Notes: generated by a model from the letters alone, not told the origin. Shown: positions 46,718-58,030, counted from the first letter of the stretch. The stretch is 64,000 nt of DNA from Neoceratodus forsteri (GCA_016271365.2 CM057449.1:1560436501-1560500500), one strand, 5' to 3'. Numbers and translations: made by a program.

Positions 46718-47494
46718 GATCAAGCCTGTGGGAATGACAGGTGTTACCTTTGAATGTGCAGTCCCATTCAGCCCTCACAAGCCACAGTCCACACATCCCA
46801 ACAGCATGCAACCCACCACAATAGACTGCAATACCAAACTATGTCCCCTGCAGCCCCATGTCACATTTATAAAGCACAACGCATGCAAATGAGGCAAGGC
46901 ACAACTTTAAGTGGATGCTAATGCAGTGGTTGCGTAATGGAATTGCTGATGAGCTGATTTGAATATGCTGGCTGAATATCGCACTGTTGCGCCTTGTGCA
47001 ATTTTCTTGAGCATGCTCAGGCTATGGCGCAGCTCTGTGATGTGCACAGTAGGCACCGCACGGTGCATGCCTGGGGTGCTGATGCCGACGCATGCGGCGC
47101 TAATGACGTGCTGTGCGTGGGAGGCAGTGCAGGGAACAGCCACCACTGTGCCAGTGGTGCTAGTGCACTGTTCGCCCGTGTGGTGCTCGTGCCCTGGTGC
47201 GCCGTAGGTGCCATGGAGCCACAGCATGGTAGGCCACTGCAGGGCGTCACACACAGGCACCCTGCCGCGCTACAAGCAGGGAGTCCCAATAGCGCTGTGG
47301 CGCTCCGTGTGCGGACAGACCCTTGACCCTGAGGTCGACCTTTGCCCCTAGGTGCCATGCATCTGCATGGGTGCACCCCTATCGCGCAGTTTGGTGACAG
47401 CATGATGGGGACTGGCAGCACAGTTACATGCAGCCTCCACACGTGGGGATCATGTGCTACAGAGCACCATTTTGATAGCGGTACTCACTGCAGG
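46718..47494. promoter_or_regulatory. Divergent promoter region between the two Myb genes
   Basis: A 777-bp spacer between divergent start codons. For the minus-strand gene, an octamer ATTTGCAT (46890-46883) and TTTATAAA (46873-46866) lie about 150 bp upstream of its ATG, in the order and spacing of an octamer plus TATA promoter. Nothing comparable stands out for the plus-strand gene. The rest holds GCGC-rich motifs like those near the element ends. Confidence 0.4.
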
Positions 47495-48698
47495 ATGGCA
47501 CGCAGGCAAGCACAGCAGTGAAGCACCATAGAGCTGGCCAACCTGGTGGCTATTGTTGAGCCCCATGCTGGGGCCCTGTTTGGCCTGGATCCACTTGATA
47601 GGCCACGCAGTGCTGTGTGGGAGAAGGTGGCTGAAGGCATGGAGGAGGCCACCGGTATCACCAGGTCCAGTGAGCAGTGTCGCCACCAGTATGGCGACCT
47701 CCGGCAGAGGGACTTGGACAGACTGGGGCATCTGCAGGCATGTGCCCGGTGAGGCACCGTGCCACGACCAGGGAGGTGCTCCATTCATACGCTGGTAGCG
47801 TCCGTCCATCCAGGTATCGTGGTGTGCATGTGTCCACCCCGCAGGCAGGTGGAGTCTGTCTAGTGGGGGCAGTGGTGGTGAGGGTGGGGGTGTGGCATGG
47901 CTGGGCTGTGTGGGAACACACACACCGGGTGGGGCTTTACTACTGGTTTGTACTGATGTTCCCCTCTCCATGTTTGCACCCTAGGCCCAGAGGAGCACCG
48001 TAGGGCGAGGCAGGCCCGATCAGAGCAGGACAGTGTTGGCGCGCCGCAGCTGCAACAGGGTCGTGGTGGAGGATCCATGGGCCAGCAGCACCCAGCCTGC
48101 CTGGATGCAGGTGAGTGCCGTTTTCCCCTTATATCTGTGCATGCTGTGTTGCAGGGTTGGCAGCGGGGCATGGCCACCAGCACTTGGCTCCACCACCGTG
48201 CATGCCACACGGTGCACTCAGCATTGTCCTGTGGCACTGCATGTGTGGGTGGGCATTGCTGGTGGTCCGTGCATGCACTGGGTACATGGCTGTGCCATTG
48301 CCTTTGCACCGCATAGCCATGTCACTGTACGGCCACAGTGGTGCTGTGCGGGACATGGGCAGTGGGTGTGTGCAGCGGTCCTCATGGCTGTGGGTGCCTG
48401 GGTAGGTGGGTCTTGTGGGCGCGGTCACTGTGGGTGGTTGCATGCCATCACAGGGGCGTGGCCCACGGCTGTATGCCATGCACAATGGGTGGGCTGAAGG
48501 GGTCTGGCCAGTCACACGTAATGACTCTGCTCCCTTGTCCTAGGTGAACAACGCTGGATGGCACTTGAGAGAGGTGTACAGGAGCTGCTGCAGCTCACCA
48601 GGGCCACCCTCAAGATCCTGCAAAGGATGGAGCAGGACAGAGTACGGAGCCACAGACGACAGCAAAGGGACAGAAGTGGGGAGAGGGGCCTGCGATAA
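47495..48698 (+). pseudogene. Harbinger Myb/SANT-like protein 2, three exons
   Basis: Exon 1 (47495-47748) starts MARRQAQQ, has TGA at 47519-47521 (likely from CGA), then AVWEKVAEGMEEATGITR and SEQCRHQYGDLRQRDLDRLG, a Myb/SANT domain of the NAIF1/MSANTD kind. Exon 2 (47985-48110) encodes EEHRRARQARSEQDSVGAPQ and ends at a GTGAGT donor. Exon 3 (48544-48698, after a TTGTCCTAG acceptor) encodes GEQRWMALERGVQELLQLTR, a short amphipathic helix, and a basic end before TAA at 48696. Exons 2 and 3 join in phase; exon 1 and exon 2 do not with the GTGAGG donor, so an indel or another donor is needed. Its sequence is different from Myb protein 1. Confidence 0.7.
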
Positions 48699-50340
48699 GC
48701 CCTCAATGCCCCTTTATTGTATTCCCCCCATGGACTAACCCACACAGCCCTTCATCCCTCTCCCAGTTGTTCACCACTGCCCCATGCCCACCCCCACCTG
48801 GTTTGTGGCCCTTCCCCCCCATTATATATATTTGTATATATGTTTTGTATTTCACACACCTTTATTATATATGTTTTGTTATAACAACTGTGGTGGTTTC
48901 TGATTTGCAGAGGGCTAATGGTGCTTGGCTGCAGTGGTGTGCTTGGCGTTGGGGGTGGTGCAGGCCTGGGCGTGTGTGTGTCTGGCAGGGACCCACCTAT
49001 GGTGTGGGTGGGGGACACGGTCCCTGTCTGTGGTATGTGTGTTGTTCCCTGTGCACTGGACGCCTGTGTGCAGTGGTCCTTGGTGCATGCACTGTGTCCA
49101 TGGCACCCCTGTCAGTATGTCCATGGCCCATGCAGCTGACACCATTGCATGTCTGTGCTATGCACGGTCTGCTGGCATATCAGTGGTGGCTGTCCATGCT
49201 GGCCACCCTCTGGACCCGGCGCAATGGCGGATTGCCTCCTGTCACCGGTATGGTGCACGTCTGCCTCGGGTGGCACTGTGGCCTCTGCTGTTGTTGTCCC
49301 CCCTCCATGCTGTTGCTGGTGTCTGTTGCAGGGTCTGTGCTCCGATGTCTGTCACTTGTGCTCCGGCCACATGCTGGTGGTGGACGGCTTCATGGTGCAT
49401 GCTCAGGGTGGCTCATACACCTGTGCCATGGTGGGGTGCTGGCCGTGGGTACATGGCTGCTGTGGTCGCATGCCAGCGGGCTTGTTGCCTCGCTATTGTG
49501 TGCCTGTGTTGGGGTGCCCTTGGGTCTGGGTGGGTGTTTGTCCATGCCCTGTGCTGCACATGCCTCCATGCACCACTGTGGGCATCTGTGCTGGCTGTTG
49601 GGGCCAGTGCTGGGTCAGAGTGTGTGCTTGGGTGGGTGTGCGGGGTGCTGTCCTGCTGGTGGTGGGGTCCAGGGCAGGCCCTGTCACATGCGGGGTACCT
49701 TGGGTGCCGAAACAGGGTCAATCTCTCGGCTGTGCCATGGGGAGGCCGTGCAGGGTGGCACTGTGTCTGCAGTTGTTGCGTCGGTGGCTGGTGCCGCCCA
49801 CTACGGGGTGCTCATGGTGGGGCTGCCATGCATGGCTCCATGGTGCACAGGGTTGCATTGTCACAGTGGGGGTGGTGGCATGCATACGGAGCCATGCACC
49901 ATTGGGCGCTGCTCCTGGGCAGGGTGTCTGGGGATCACTGTGCAGGGTGTGCTCTGCATTGGTGGGATGGGGTGGCATAGGGTGGCCGGACCTCCTTGTG
50001 TTACGATCACTGCTTGCCAGGGGGTGTGCTGGGGCACCATGCCCCAGCTGTGGATTCAGTGCTGGTGTTCACAGGCTGGTGGTTCATCCAGCTCACCACA
50101 GGTTGTGCAGTTCATGAGGTGTGGGGGGGGCGCTGTCTGGTCTGCTGCGTGCTCCTCTGCCCATGTCTTCCATGGGTGGTGCACCCCTGCATCATGTTCC
50201 TGTGCATCCCTGGTTGTGCTACCGTGCTGCTACCCTGCTCCACTGCGCATCCCTGGTTGTGCTACTGCACTGCTACCCTGCGCCACTGCATCCCTGGTTG
50301 CGCCATGGCACAGATGGCACAATACTCAGTTGTGTTGTGC
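48699..50340. other. A-poor, G/T-rich tail of the Harbinger element
   Basis: The plus strand here has very few adenines, so stop codons (which all contain A) are rare, and all three frames stay open for hundreds of codons (up to 559). The translations are rich in Cys, Trp, Gly and Val and resemble no domain. Frequent TGGTGC, GCATG and CCATGG motifs give a weakly repetitive look. I treat it as non-coding, possibly subterminal binding sequence. A short degenerate direct repeat around CATCCCTGGTTGTGCTAC occurs at 50206-50300. Confidence 0.6.
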
Positions 50341-50457
50341 AAGCGCACCTTGGCCTGCGCTGTGTTTGAATATCGCATGTGTTGCACATGGGCGCACTGC
50401 ACTTGCGCCTGCTCCTGCTATTGTGCTACTTTGTGGCGCAGTTTAAATATCTGGGCC

Positions 50458-50592
50458 CCTGTCAACATCTGAAAATTCAAAATGATTATGTGATTCAGAA
50501 CTATTTCCATCCAATGCATCAGACACAAGTGCATTCCCCTGATCATCAAAATTAATGCAGTCAAGCAAATCATAATTTTCAGTGGTGGGACT
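50458..50592 (-). pseudogene. PLE N-terminal coding fragment
   Basis: Beyond the Harbinger right end, the minus strand is open and acidic (ENYDLLDCINFDDQGN and SESHNHFEFSDVD). It joins the PLE frame interrupted at 42657. It ends at a TTCAGTTCAGTTCAG repeat, which I take as the 3' tail of the next LINE. Confidence 0.6.
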
Positions 50593-50843
50593 AATTCAGT
50601 TCAGTTCAGTTTTATTGCATGTCAAACAGCATTGTCTTTGAAAAATTAATAATTTTTTTTTAAATATACATTATCAAAAATTGACACAGTGAAACACAAT
50701 AATACAATAAGTTTGAAGAAACACTATCATATTTTTAAAGTTCACATTAAAATTCAGTCATTTGTAAATAGATATTTGATTCTCCTTATCACAGTTATTG
50801 CACATTTCATGGATTACCTCAATTCCATCTATTTATTTTATTA

Positions 50844-53800
50844 CTATTTTTCACTTGCATATCTCTGTTTTATATGCAGTTTTTTTACCTCTATTTTCCT
50901 GCAAAATTTGGCTAAATTTTTCAACAATTCCATATTTCTAGACATTAGAAAGTAAGTAACCTGATATCTGGGTTCCATATCTAGTGATGCTAATATTTTC
51001 CCCAGATACAGGTTTCTCTCAAAACCATACAATGGGCACAAAATTAACAAGTGAGTTAAGTTGTCTTCCCTAAACTCACATCTACAACTGCTTCCTTTTG
51101 TCTTATCAAAAATACCCCTTAGCCATTGGCTATCATTGTATTCAAATCTGAATCTAGTGAGAGCTTTTATTTTTTTCTGGTCTTTCAGGATATTTAGATA
51201 AGGTTCCATCCTCTTAGCGCCTCTGTCACTGTGAGCCAACCAGGTACTGATTTTACAGATTATTTCTCTTTGATAATAATTATCCCTTATTCTCTCTTTA
51301 ATATATATTTCTATATATTCCCTGGGAGTTATTCTACTTTCATATAAACAACTCAATAACCCTTGGGGTTTCAAAATGCTCTCTAAGGTATGTGTGCTTG
51401 GGAAAGAAAAACAAATTTGCATATAATTTATTGCTTTCTCCAAACAAAGTCTTGGTAATCTCATCGCCTTCATATTATATACCTTTAACCAGTGTATGGA
51501 GATTCTTTGATCAATGTTGCATCTAATGGGCAATTGTCCTAGTTCTAACCTAGTTAATATGGATGAGGCCCCATTAGGAAGGCCTAGCAGTGTTTTGTAG
51601 AATTTATTCATTGGGACTTCTACCAGATCTGTGTTCTGATGCCCCCAGATCTCAGTTCCGTACAATATTTGACTTTTTACTGTAGCATTTAATGCCCTAA
51701 CACATCCCATCACAGAGTGTCCCCCATATCTGTAGGAGAATCTTTTCACAATTGGTGTGAATTTCCTAGTTTTCTGTATTAGATGTTGTACATGTTTATT
51801 CCATTTCAGGTTATTTGTAAATGTTATTCCTAGATAGCAAAAATTATTAACATTCTCTAATTTATTATTACATGTTAAGCTATGATCTATGGTATCCCCT
51901 TTCTTATCCCAGATTTGTGGCATATTAAATATTTTGTCTTCTCATAATTTGTCTCCAAGAATGCCTCAATGCAACCTTCAAAAATAATGTTTAAACTTAT
52001 TGTGTCCCTAATTAACTAGTAGAAATTAAGACAATATTGTCTGCATAAGCCAGGTAGGGGCAGTGCCTTGAGCCCACCCTTGGCATGTGCAGCACAGGCT
52101 CATATAGCCTTTCCATAATTTTATTCAGATATAAGTTAAATAATATAGGAGACAAAACACATCCTTGCCTCAAGTCTATATTTGTTGTAAATTTAACTGT
52201 ATTATCTCCTTCTTTATTGTACCTAATACTTGTACTATTGTGTATAATGTTATCAACATGTTTAGCATTGCAGGATCCATCCCATAACCCTCTAGAACGT
52301 TCTATAATTTATCTCTTCTTACTCTATCAAAGGCAGCATTCAAATCTATGAATATACAATAGAGTTTATGTTTTTTAATAATGGTGTGCTTATGTATCAA
52401 GTGTGCCAAAACATAGCATTGGTCAATAGTACAGTGTCCTGGCATGAATCCTGCTTGAGCTTCATCCATAATGTGTAACCTCCAGACCTATTCCAATATT
52501 CTTTCATGTAACATTTTTGTGAATTATTTTTGAGTGGTATCCAGAAGACTTATAGGTCTGTAGTGTATAAGGTTAGTTCTTTCTCCCTTTTTGAAAATTG
52601 GGATTATAATAGTCTATCCATGTGGAGCAAATAGACCCTGTTTTAATGATATGATTATATATGTTTTTTAGACATGGTGCCCATAACTCTATGTCATTCA
52701 GGATTATATCCACAAGAATCCCATCTGGACCCAGTGCTTTATGTCTTTTTGCTAAGCTTATTGCGGTAATTATTTCCTGTTCTTTTATTTCCCTTTTAAA
52801 GGGGATCCAGCCTTTTTCTAATGAATCTGCGGGACCAATCTCTGGGTCAAAAAATAATCTTCTAAAGTAATTTTCTCATGTGGATAGATCTATGTGGCTT
52901 TCAATCTCATCTGAATAGTTATCCCATCCACGTGCCAGCATCCGACAAAACTTCTTATTATCCTTTGTCCACACAGCTTTTTCACACTCTTTCCTCACAT
53001 TTATTCTGTACTTTCCCTTTTTTGTTTAATAATAATTTGTCATTCTTTCTGAGTTTATTTAATTTACTTTTGTTCTCCTTTTTTGAATTAATTCTCACTT
53101 TCCTTGCTGCCCTATTAATTTCTTTCTTAGCTACTTTACAATCAATATTGTACCATTTACTTCCTTGTATTTCTTTAATAAATGACGCTTTTATTAGGAT
53201 AGATGTTATTTCTAGGTCTTGTAAGCTATTTTTGGGTCTTTGCTACAAGTAATAGCTCTTATCTCATCCCTTGCTCCACAATCTGTGAGTAGTTGATTGT
53301 TTCTTTAATAAAAGATGCTTTTATTAGGATAGATGATCTATTTTTTAAAGTTATTTCTAGGTCTTGTAAGTTATTTTTTGGGTCTTTGTTGCAAGTAATA
53401 GCTCTTATCACATCCCTTGCCCCATAATCTGTGAGTAGTTGACTGGATGAAAAATTATCAGTCATCTCCCACTTAACCCCTTTCTTGACCATACCTATTT
53501 TACCATTTCTGATTTCATTTAATTTTTGGGACCAAATTACTAATTGAATCTCTAGGGGCTATGCTCACTTTCAGCCCTATTTCCTATCCTTAAGTCCCTA
53601 AATGTAGAGATTATATTAAACCCTATCCAACACAGATCCAGCATTGAGGCATCCCCTATTCCCAGGTAGGTTAATGCCTCCAAAGGACCCCCCTTTGATC
53701 TCCCATTTAATAACAAGAAATTTCTATCCTCTAAGAGGGTACATAAATTATTTCCCGATAGTTTTCTTTTGGTCCAGAGAGTTATGTTTAATAGCTATAA

Positions 53801-54333
53801 AGTTCTGGCCCTGTGCTGCACATGCTTCTCTCATTTCCACCATGAGCTAGAGGCATCGCCCCCACCCTGGCATTAAAATCTTCCATAAAAATTATGCCAC
53901 AATCTGAGTCACTTTGGGTGCATTCGTCAATTACTGTGTCCAGGTTATCCAATGCACTTGTTTCTGTATATCTAGAATTTACAGGAGGAATATATATTTA
54001 AAATAATCATTACCTTATCTTCACTTGTCACTTTTATGCCCAATATATGGTTAGCGTCAGTCTTTATTTCCGAAAGGCTATACTCCTTGTTTATTTTACA
54101 CCATGTCATTAGACCACCTGATAATCTACCACATTTCTTATCACTGTTTTAGAGAATATCTTGTACCCATTAATATTTATTGTCTCCTTTATCCATGTTT
54201 CTTTTATACAAATGCAATCAAAATTCTTCACACAATCAACAAAAGATGGATCAGTCAAACTTTCCCTTAACTCTGCCACATTCCATGATAAAATATTATA
54301 GTCTTGTCCCCTTTTCTGTGTTATATTGTTCAA
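50844..54333 (-). pseudogene. LINE D ORF2: endonuclease, RT, C-terminal knuckle
   Basis: Endonuclease begins at 54333-54109 with YNILSWNVAELRESL and CICIKETWIKE. IYIPPVNSRY and GIIFMEDFNARVG follow near 54000 and 53880. RT blocks on other frames: IIPIFKKGERTN with HYRPISLLDTTQK (52610-52540), AQAGFMPGHCTIDQ (52460), CIFIDLNAAFDRV (52350), RQGCVLSPILFNLYLNK (52170-52120) and YLAYADNIVLIS (52050), where the second catalytic Asp is Asn. The last 359 codons (51923-50844) are open, with ENVNNFCYLGITFTNN and SCRCEFREDNLTHLLILCPL. Many stops lie upstream of 51923. A tandem duplication disrupts it at 53169-53442. Confidence 0.75.
53169..53442. repeat. Tandem duplication inside LINE D ORF2
   Basis: TTCTTTAATAAATGACGC… to …GTGAGTAGTTGA is repeated immediately, at about 53169-53298 and 53299-53442, with one copy carrying a 14-base extra. 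It is local to this copy. Confidence 0.8.
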
Positions 54334-54399
54334 TGTATTTCCATTTGGTTGTCATTCTTCCCCTTGATCTTGCAGTATCTGGAATCTATTAGTTTTAAT

Positions 54400-55761
54400 T
54401 TAACTTAACCAATGTTCTGAGCTTGATGGGACTTTACTAGGTGTCAAGATTTCCACCTCTCCATACAGGTAAATATCTACTTTATCTAAAATTGATGCTT
54501 TTGAGAGAATTAACTGATAATCAGCTTCAGTTTGAACCCAGATTGTCAACTAACCATTTTCCTCCTTTCTTATCACTTTCTCTATTGCCTGCTTTAAATC
54601 TTTGGTTCTAAGTGGATTCTGGAGTAATTCCACAACTCTCATTTTCAAATTTCTCTTGGTCTCATTTAGAAAATTATTTATTCCAAATATGGAGCTAGAT
54701 AATGCAGTACTACTCTTTGCTGGGCCTTTTAATCATTCACAATATTCAGAGAACAAGACTCTAATATTCATCACACTCTCCATTTCAAAGCCCAGTGATC
54801 TTATCCTGCTTTTCTGATGTTCTATTGCCTTTAATATGAAGTACTGATCTGATAGCAACAAGACCATCTTCACATCCTCCAGTAGTCTTATGATACTTAA
54901 CCGGTTAAACACTGGGACTGAATTTCTGGTTCCCTGCAAAACAGACCCTATAGATTGTTTTAGATGTAAATTTAACTTTTCCTCTGTCTCATCCGGAATT
55001 ATAGCCACATTATATAAAGGTAACACATAATCAGACTCCATTGTTCTTTTAAGTAAGTTACCTAATTTCTTAACCTGTCTCTCTGATTCCCTCCTTCCAT
55101 CATCAGCTGATATGTCCCCTTGACTTGAGATCCTTTCTTTATCTTGGGTCTTGTTATGCTGAAATGTTATGTTGATTTCTTCCATTTCCTCTGTAGTGGT
55201 TGTCTTTTTACTTTCTTCTGCCATGTTAATCGGAAAATCTCTATATCCTTTTGTTTTTTTTAGTTTTTATCTTTTTTTGTTTTTTTCTGAGCTTTTGATT
55301 TATTTGATTTTGTCATGCTCTTTTCTTTACGTTGTTATTTTTGGGCAGATGTTATTTTTTATTGTCTTACAAGTTGTTACCTTGTCTATTTTTCTTTTCC
55401 CCTCATTATCATTTTCCTTTGATCTAAAAGGGTCTTGTGTTTCTGTTTCATGTGTTAGATTTCTGTTATTTGTTTCCACTTTTTTGTCTATGTTTTCTGT
55501 TGTTAAGTCAGTGTTTTGTTCTATGCAACTGTTATTTTGAACCTTGTTACTCCTTTTTTCTTTCTTTGTAATTTTCTTTATTTTCTCTCTTTCTTGTTTA
55601 ATTCCTTTCCCAAAAACATTTTTATTAGCTGTTCTGAGTTCCAGTGCTATGCTGTCATTTCTAATATCAACTGCTGGCAGCAAAACTAACTCAGAATCTG
55701 AGTATGAATCAAACTCAGATTCCAGTTCTGTCATTTCTTGGCCAGTATCAGTAACAAACAT
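54400..55761 (-). pseudogene. LINE D ORF1-like, acidic then lysine-rich
   Basis: 55761-55327 opens with an acidic stretch (ELESEFDSYSDSELVLLP) and turns lysine-rich (IKKITKKEKRSNK). After stops, 55224-54733 is open (MAEESKKTTTTEEMEEI; YVLPLYNVAIIPDETEEK; FNRLSIIRLLEDVKMVLLLS). No RRM or zinc finger is recognised. Placing it as ORF1 rests on position upstream of ORF2. Confidence 0.5.
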
Positions 55762-55849
55762 TTGTCAATGCCGAATGTTGTCTCACTGGCATTGGCATTG
55801 GTAGTACAGGAGTTAGAGATGCATAATAGGAATGGCAGTGAAATACTGA

Positions 55850-56215
55850 ACTGATGCCAACCCCAACCCCACCCCCAACCTGCAGAGACTGACAGGTGTT
55901 GGGGTGTGCCTTTCAGTCATCAGCTATCACAATCATGCCATTTTACCTCACCCTACCCTGTAGACACTGACAAGTGTTATGGTGTGCTTTGGGGTCTTTG
56001 GGCCTTATACTTACCCCATTCCATAAGGAAATATGCTGAGATGGGTGCAGTATAGGAGAATGGGTGAACTTTAGGGCCGAACACTCCAAGGCACACCTCG
56101 ATGCCTGTCACTGGCTGCAGGGTGGGGTGGGGGTGGAATGGCGTGAGCATTACAGCTAATTATCCCAAGTCACATCCCTGACACCTGTCAGTCTCTACAG
56201 GGTGGGATGTTACAG
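55850..56215. repeat. Hairpin-family copy (related to 22919-24840)
   Basis: Contains GACAGGTGTTGGGGTGTGCC, TTACCCCATTCCATAAGG, GGAGAATGGGTGAACTTTAG and an inverted GGGTGGGGTGG tract, the same plan as the hairpin centres at 23020-23170 and 24580-24740. Confidence 0.65.
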
Positions 56216-56219
56216 TTGT

Positions 56220-57400
56220 AAACCATAACACCATAGGCATTTGTTGGTATTTTCACTCCAAATTTTCAACATGGGCTTTTTGTGACCCCACCTCATGAAG
56301 AGCAGCACTATCAGTTTGTTAGCTGAAAGGTGGTTTCGTACAGCAACTATGCCATTTGGTGTCACAGGCATGAAAACACATTTTGGGCAGGATGTGAAAA
56401 ATGACAACTGTATTGTTCATGAGGAGGTGTAAAAAAAATGGCAATGTTAAAAATCTGGAGTGAAAATATGACAAATTTGTGAAGTCATGAGCATGCATAG
56501 AAACTGCGCAACACATGTCCGTAACCCAATTATTTTTGGGTTTTTTTAAATCACATTTTAAACATAGGCATTTTGGACCTCCCCTCATGAACAGCGGCAC
56601 TATGATTTTGTTAATCTGTCCCAAAAGTTGATTTCCCACAGCGACCACGCCATTGTGCACCACAGGTGCAAAAATACATTTTGGGCAGGATGTGAAAAAT
56701 GACAGCTGTACTGCTCATAAGGAGGTGTGAAAACATGCCAGTGTTGAAAATCTGGCAAGAAAATATTGCAAATTTGTGAAGTTACAAGGGTGCATGGAAA
56801 CTGTGCAATGCATGCTTGTAACACAGTCATTTTATGGACTTTCATCACCAAATTTTCAACATAGGCATTTTAGGACCTCTGCTCATGAACAGTGTCACTG
56901 TCATTTTCTTAATCTGTCCCTAAAACTGATTTTCCACAGCAACCGTGCTATTCTGCGCCAGAAGTGCAAAAACACATTTTGGCCAGGATATGTAAAAAGA
57001 TATCTGTACTGTTCAAAAGAAGGTGTGTAAAAATGCCAATGCTGAAAATATGGAGTGAAAATATTACAAATTCACAAAGTTATGAGCGTGTGTGAAAACT
57101 GCGCAATGCACGTTCGTAAAACAGTCATTTTTGTTTTGTTTTTTTCACCAAATTTGCAACATAGGCTTTTTGAGAGCTCATCTCATGAACAGTGGCACTG
57201 TCATTTTGTTAATCAGTCCTGAAATGAGATTCTTCGCAGTGACCACAAAATCACCTTTCGGGACTGAATAATGCCATGACAGTGACTGAATTCATGAGGA
57301 GGGGTCCCAATAACCCCATGTTGAAAATTTGATGCCAAAATTCCCCACAATGCCCAAGATATGAACCTATTTATGCCATTATACAGCTTACTGGCATTTC
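56220..57400. repeat. ~295-bp tandem array, four units
   Basis: Unit marker TTTTCAACATAGGC or close variants at about 56262, 56555, 56852 and 57151. Each unit also has CTCATGAACAGTG, CACATTTTGGGCAGGAT, CTGGAGTGAAAATAT and a CTGCGCAA block. The units are diverged and carry no open frame of note. Confidence 0.75.
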
Positions 57401-57689
57401 TTCAGTTTGCGGTCGGCTTTGAAGAGTGCAGATGTGTTCCGGTCCACTGAAGATCATCGCGCCGGGCTCCGGAAATAAGTATGGGTGAGGGTGTATGTGG
57501 GGAGGCAGGGTACGCAGAGGGTGGGTGCAGGTTGGGGGAGGGTCAGGACAGACTGCGAGGGACTGTTTTCTTGTTTTACAGGGGGGAAAAAAGAGAAGAC
57601 AATGAGGGTCGGTTTTCTTCTTTTGCTGGTGTTGCTTGCTACACTGGGGTGGTCTAGTATACCACCTGCATTACAGGAGGGACTGCAGC
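57401..57689. other. Unassigned
   Basis: G-rich; a short frame encoding a hydrophobic stretch at 57602-57680 has no other support. Confidence 0.35.
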
Positions 57690-58030
57690 CAATGGGGATT
57701 GGGCCCCAATTGGCACAGAAATGGGTGGGGGAGTGCGCATGATGCCCGATGGGGATTGGGCACCCCTCAGCAACTTTCGAATCGGGGTTGGGGACATTAT
57801 GCTGATGGGAGTGGGTTCCCTGGCAAATTGAACTGGGCAGGAGATTGAAGCTGGCGGGATTGGGCCCCATTGGCAAAGAAAGACTGTTGGGGTGCATATA
57901 CCGAGGATTGGGCACCCCCTCAGCACACAATTGGAATGGGAGGGGGCATTATGGCAACAGGGAGTGGGCTCCCCCATTGGCAAATGAAGTTGGTTGGGGC
58001 ATGCTGACAGGGAGATTGGGCACTCTTGAA
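57690..58030. repeat. ~155-bp imperfect tandem repeat, two units
   Basis: GGATTGGGCCCCA occurs at 57698 and 57858, and GGATTGGGCACCCC at 57751 and 57904, followed each time by GGCATTATG-like and GGAGTGGG…CCC blocks. Confidence 0.65.

Larger units (their letters stand above)
42658..50457. mobile_element. PIF/Harbinger DNA transposon, 7.8 kb, three genes
   Basis: Termini GGCCCGGATATTCAAA (left) and GGCCCAGATATTTAAA (right, read inward) match at 14 of 16 positions. CCT flanks both sides (42655-42657, 50458-50460), a 3-bp target duplication of the Harbinger type. It carries a DDE transposase gene (+), a Myb/SANT gene (-) and a second, different Myb/SANT gene (+). It is GC-rich compared with its surroundings. 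The target is the PLE coding region. Each gene has an early TGA where CGA is likely, so it is recently dead rather than ancient. Confidence 0.85.
50593..55775 (-). mobile_element. APE-type LINE D
   Basis: A separate non-LTR lineage, AT-rich, minus strand: ORF1 (55761 to about 54400), ORF2 (54333-50844), a short 3' UTR and a tail of AACTG repeats (50593-50613 on the complement). RT style (RQGCVLSPILFNLY, AYADNIVL) and the CRCEF…HLLILCPLY zinc-knuckle-like end differ from CR1 and L1. Clade not assigned. The 5' end near 55775 is estimated. Confidence 0.7.

Noticed and set aside
45639..46892. 417-codon plus-strand frame
   Set aside because: It is the antisense shadow of the Myb/SANT gene 1, whose minus-strand reading has the domain and splice sites.
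48767..50446. 559-codon open frame
   Set aside because: All three frames are open because the strand is A-poor; the translation is Cys/Trp/Gly-rich with no domain.
57602..57740. Secreted small protein with signal-like start (MRVGFLLLLVLLATLG)
   Set aside because: The frame lies at the edge of a tandem repeat; no splice pattern or homologue is recognised, so the hydrophobic start is not enough.
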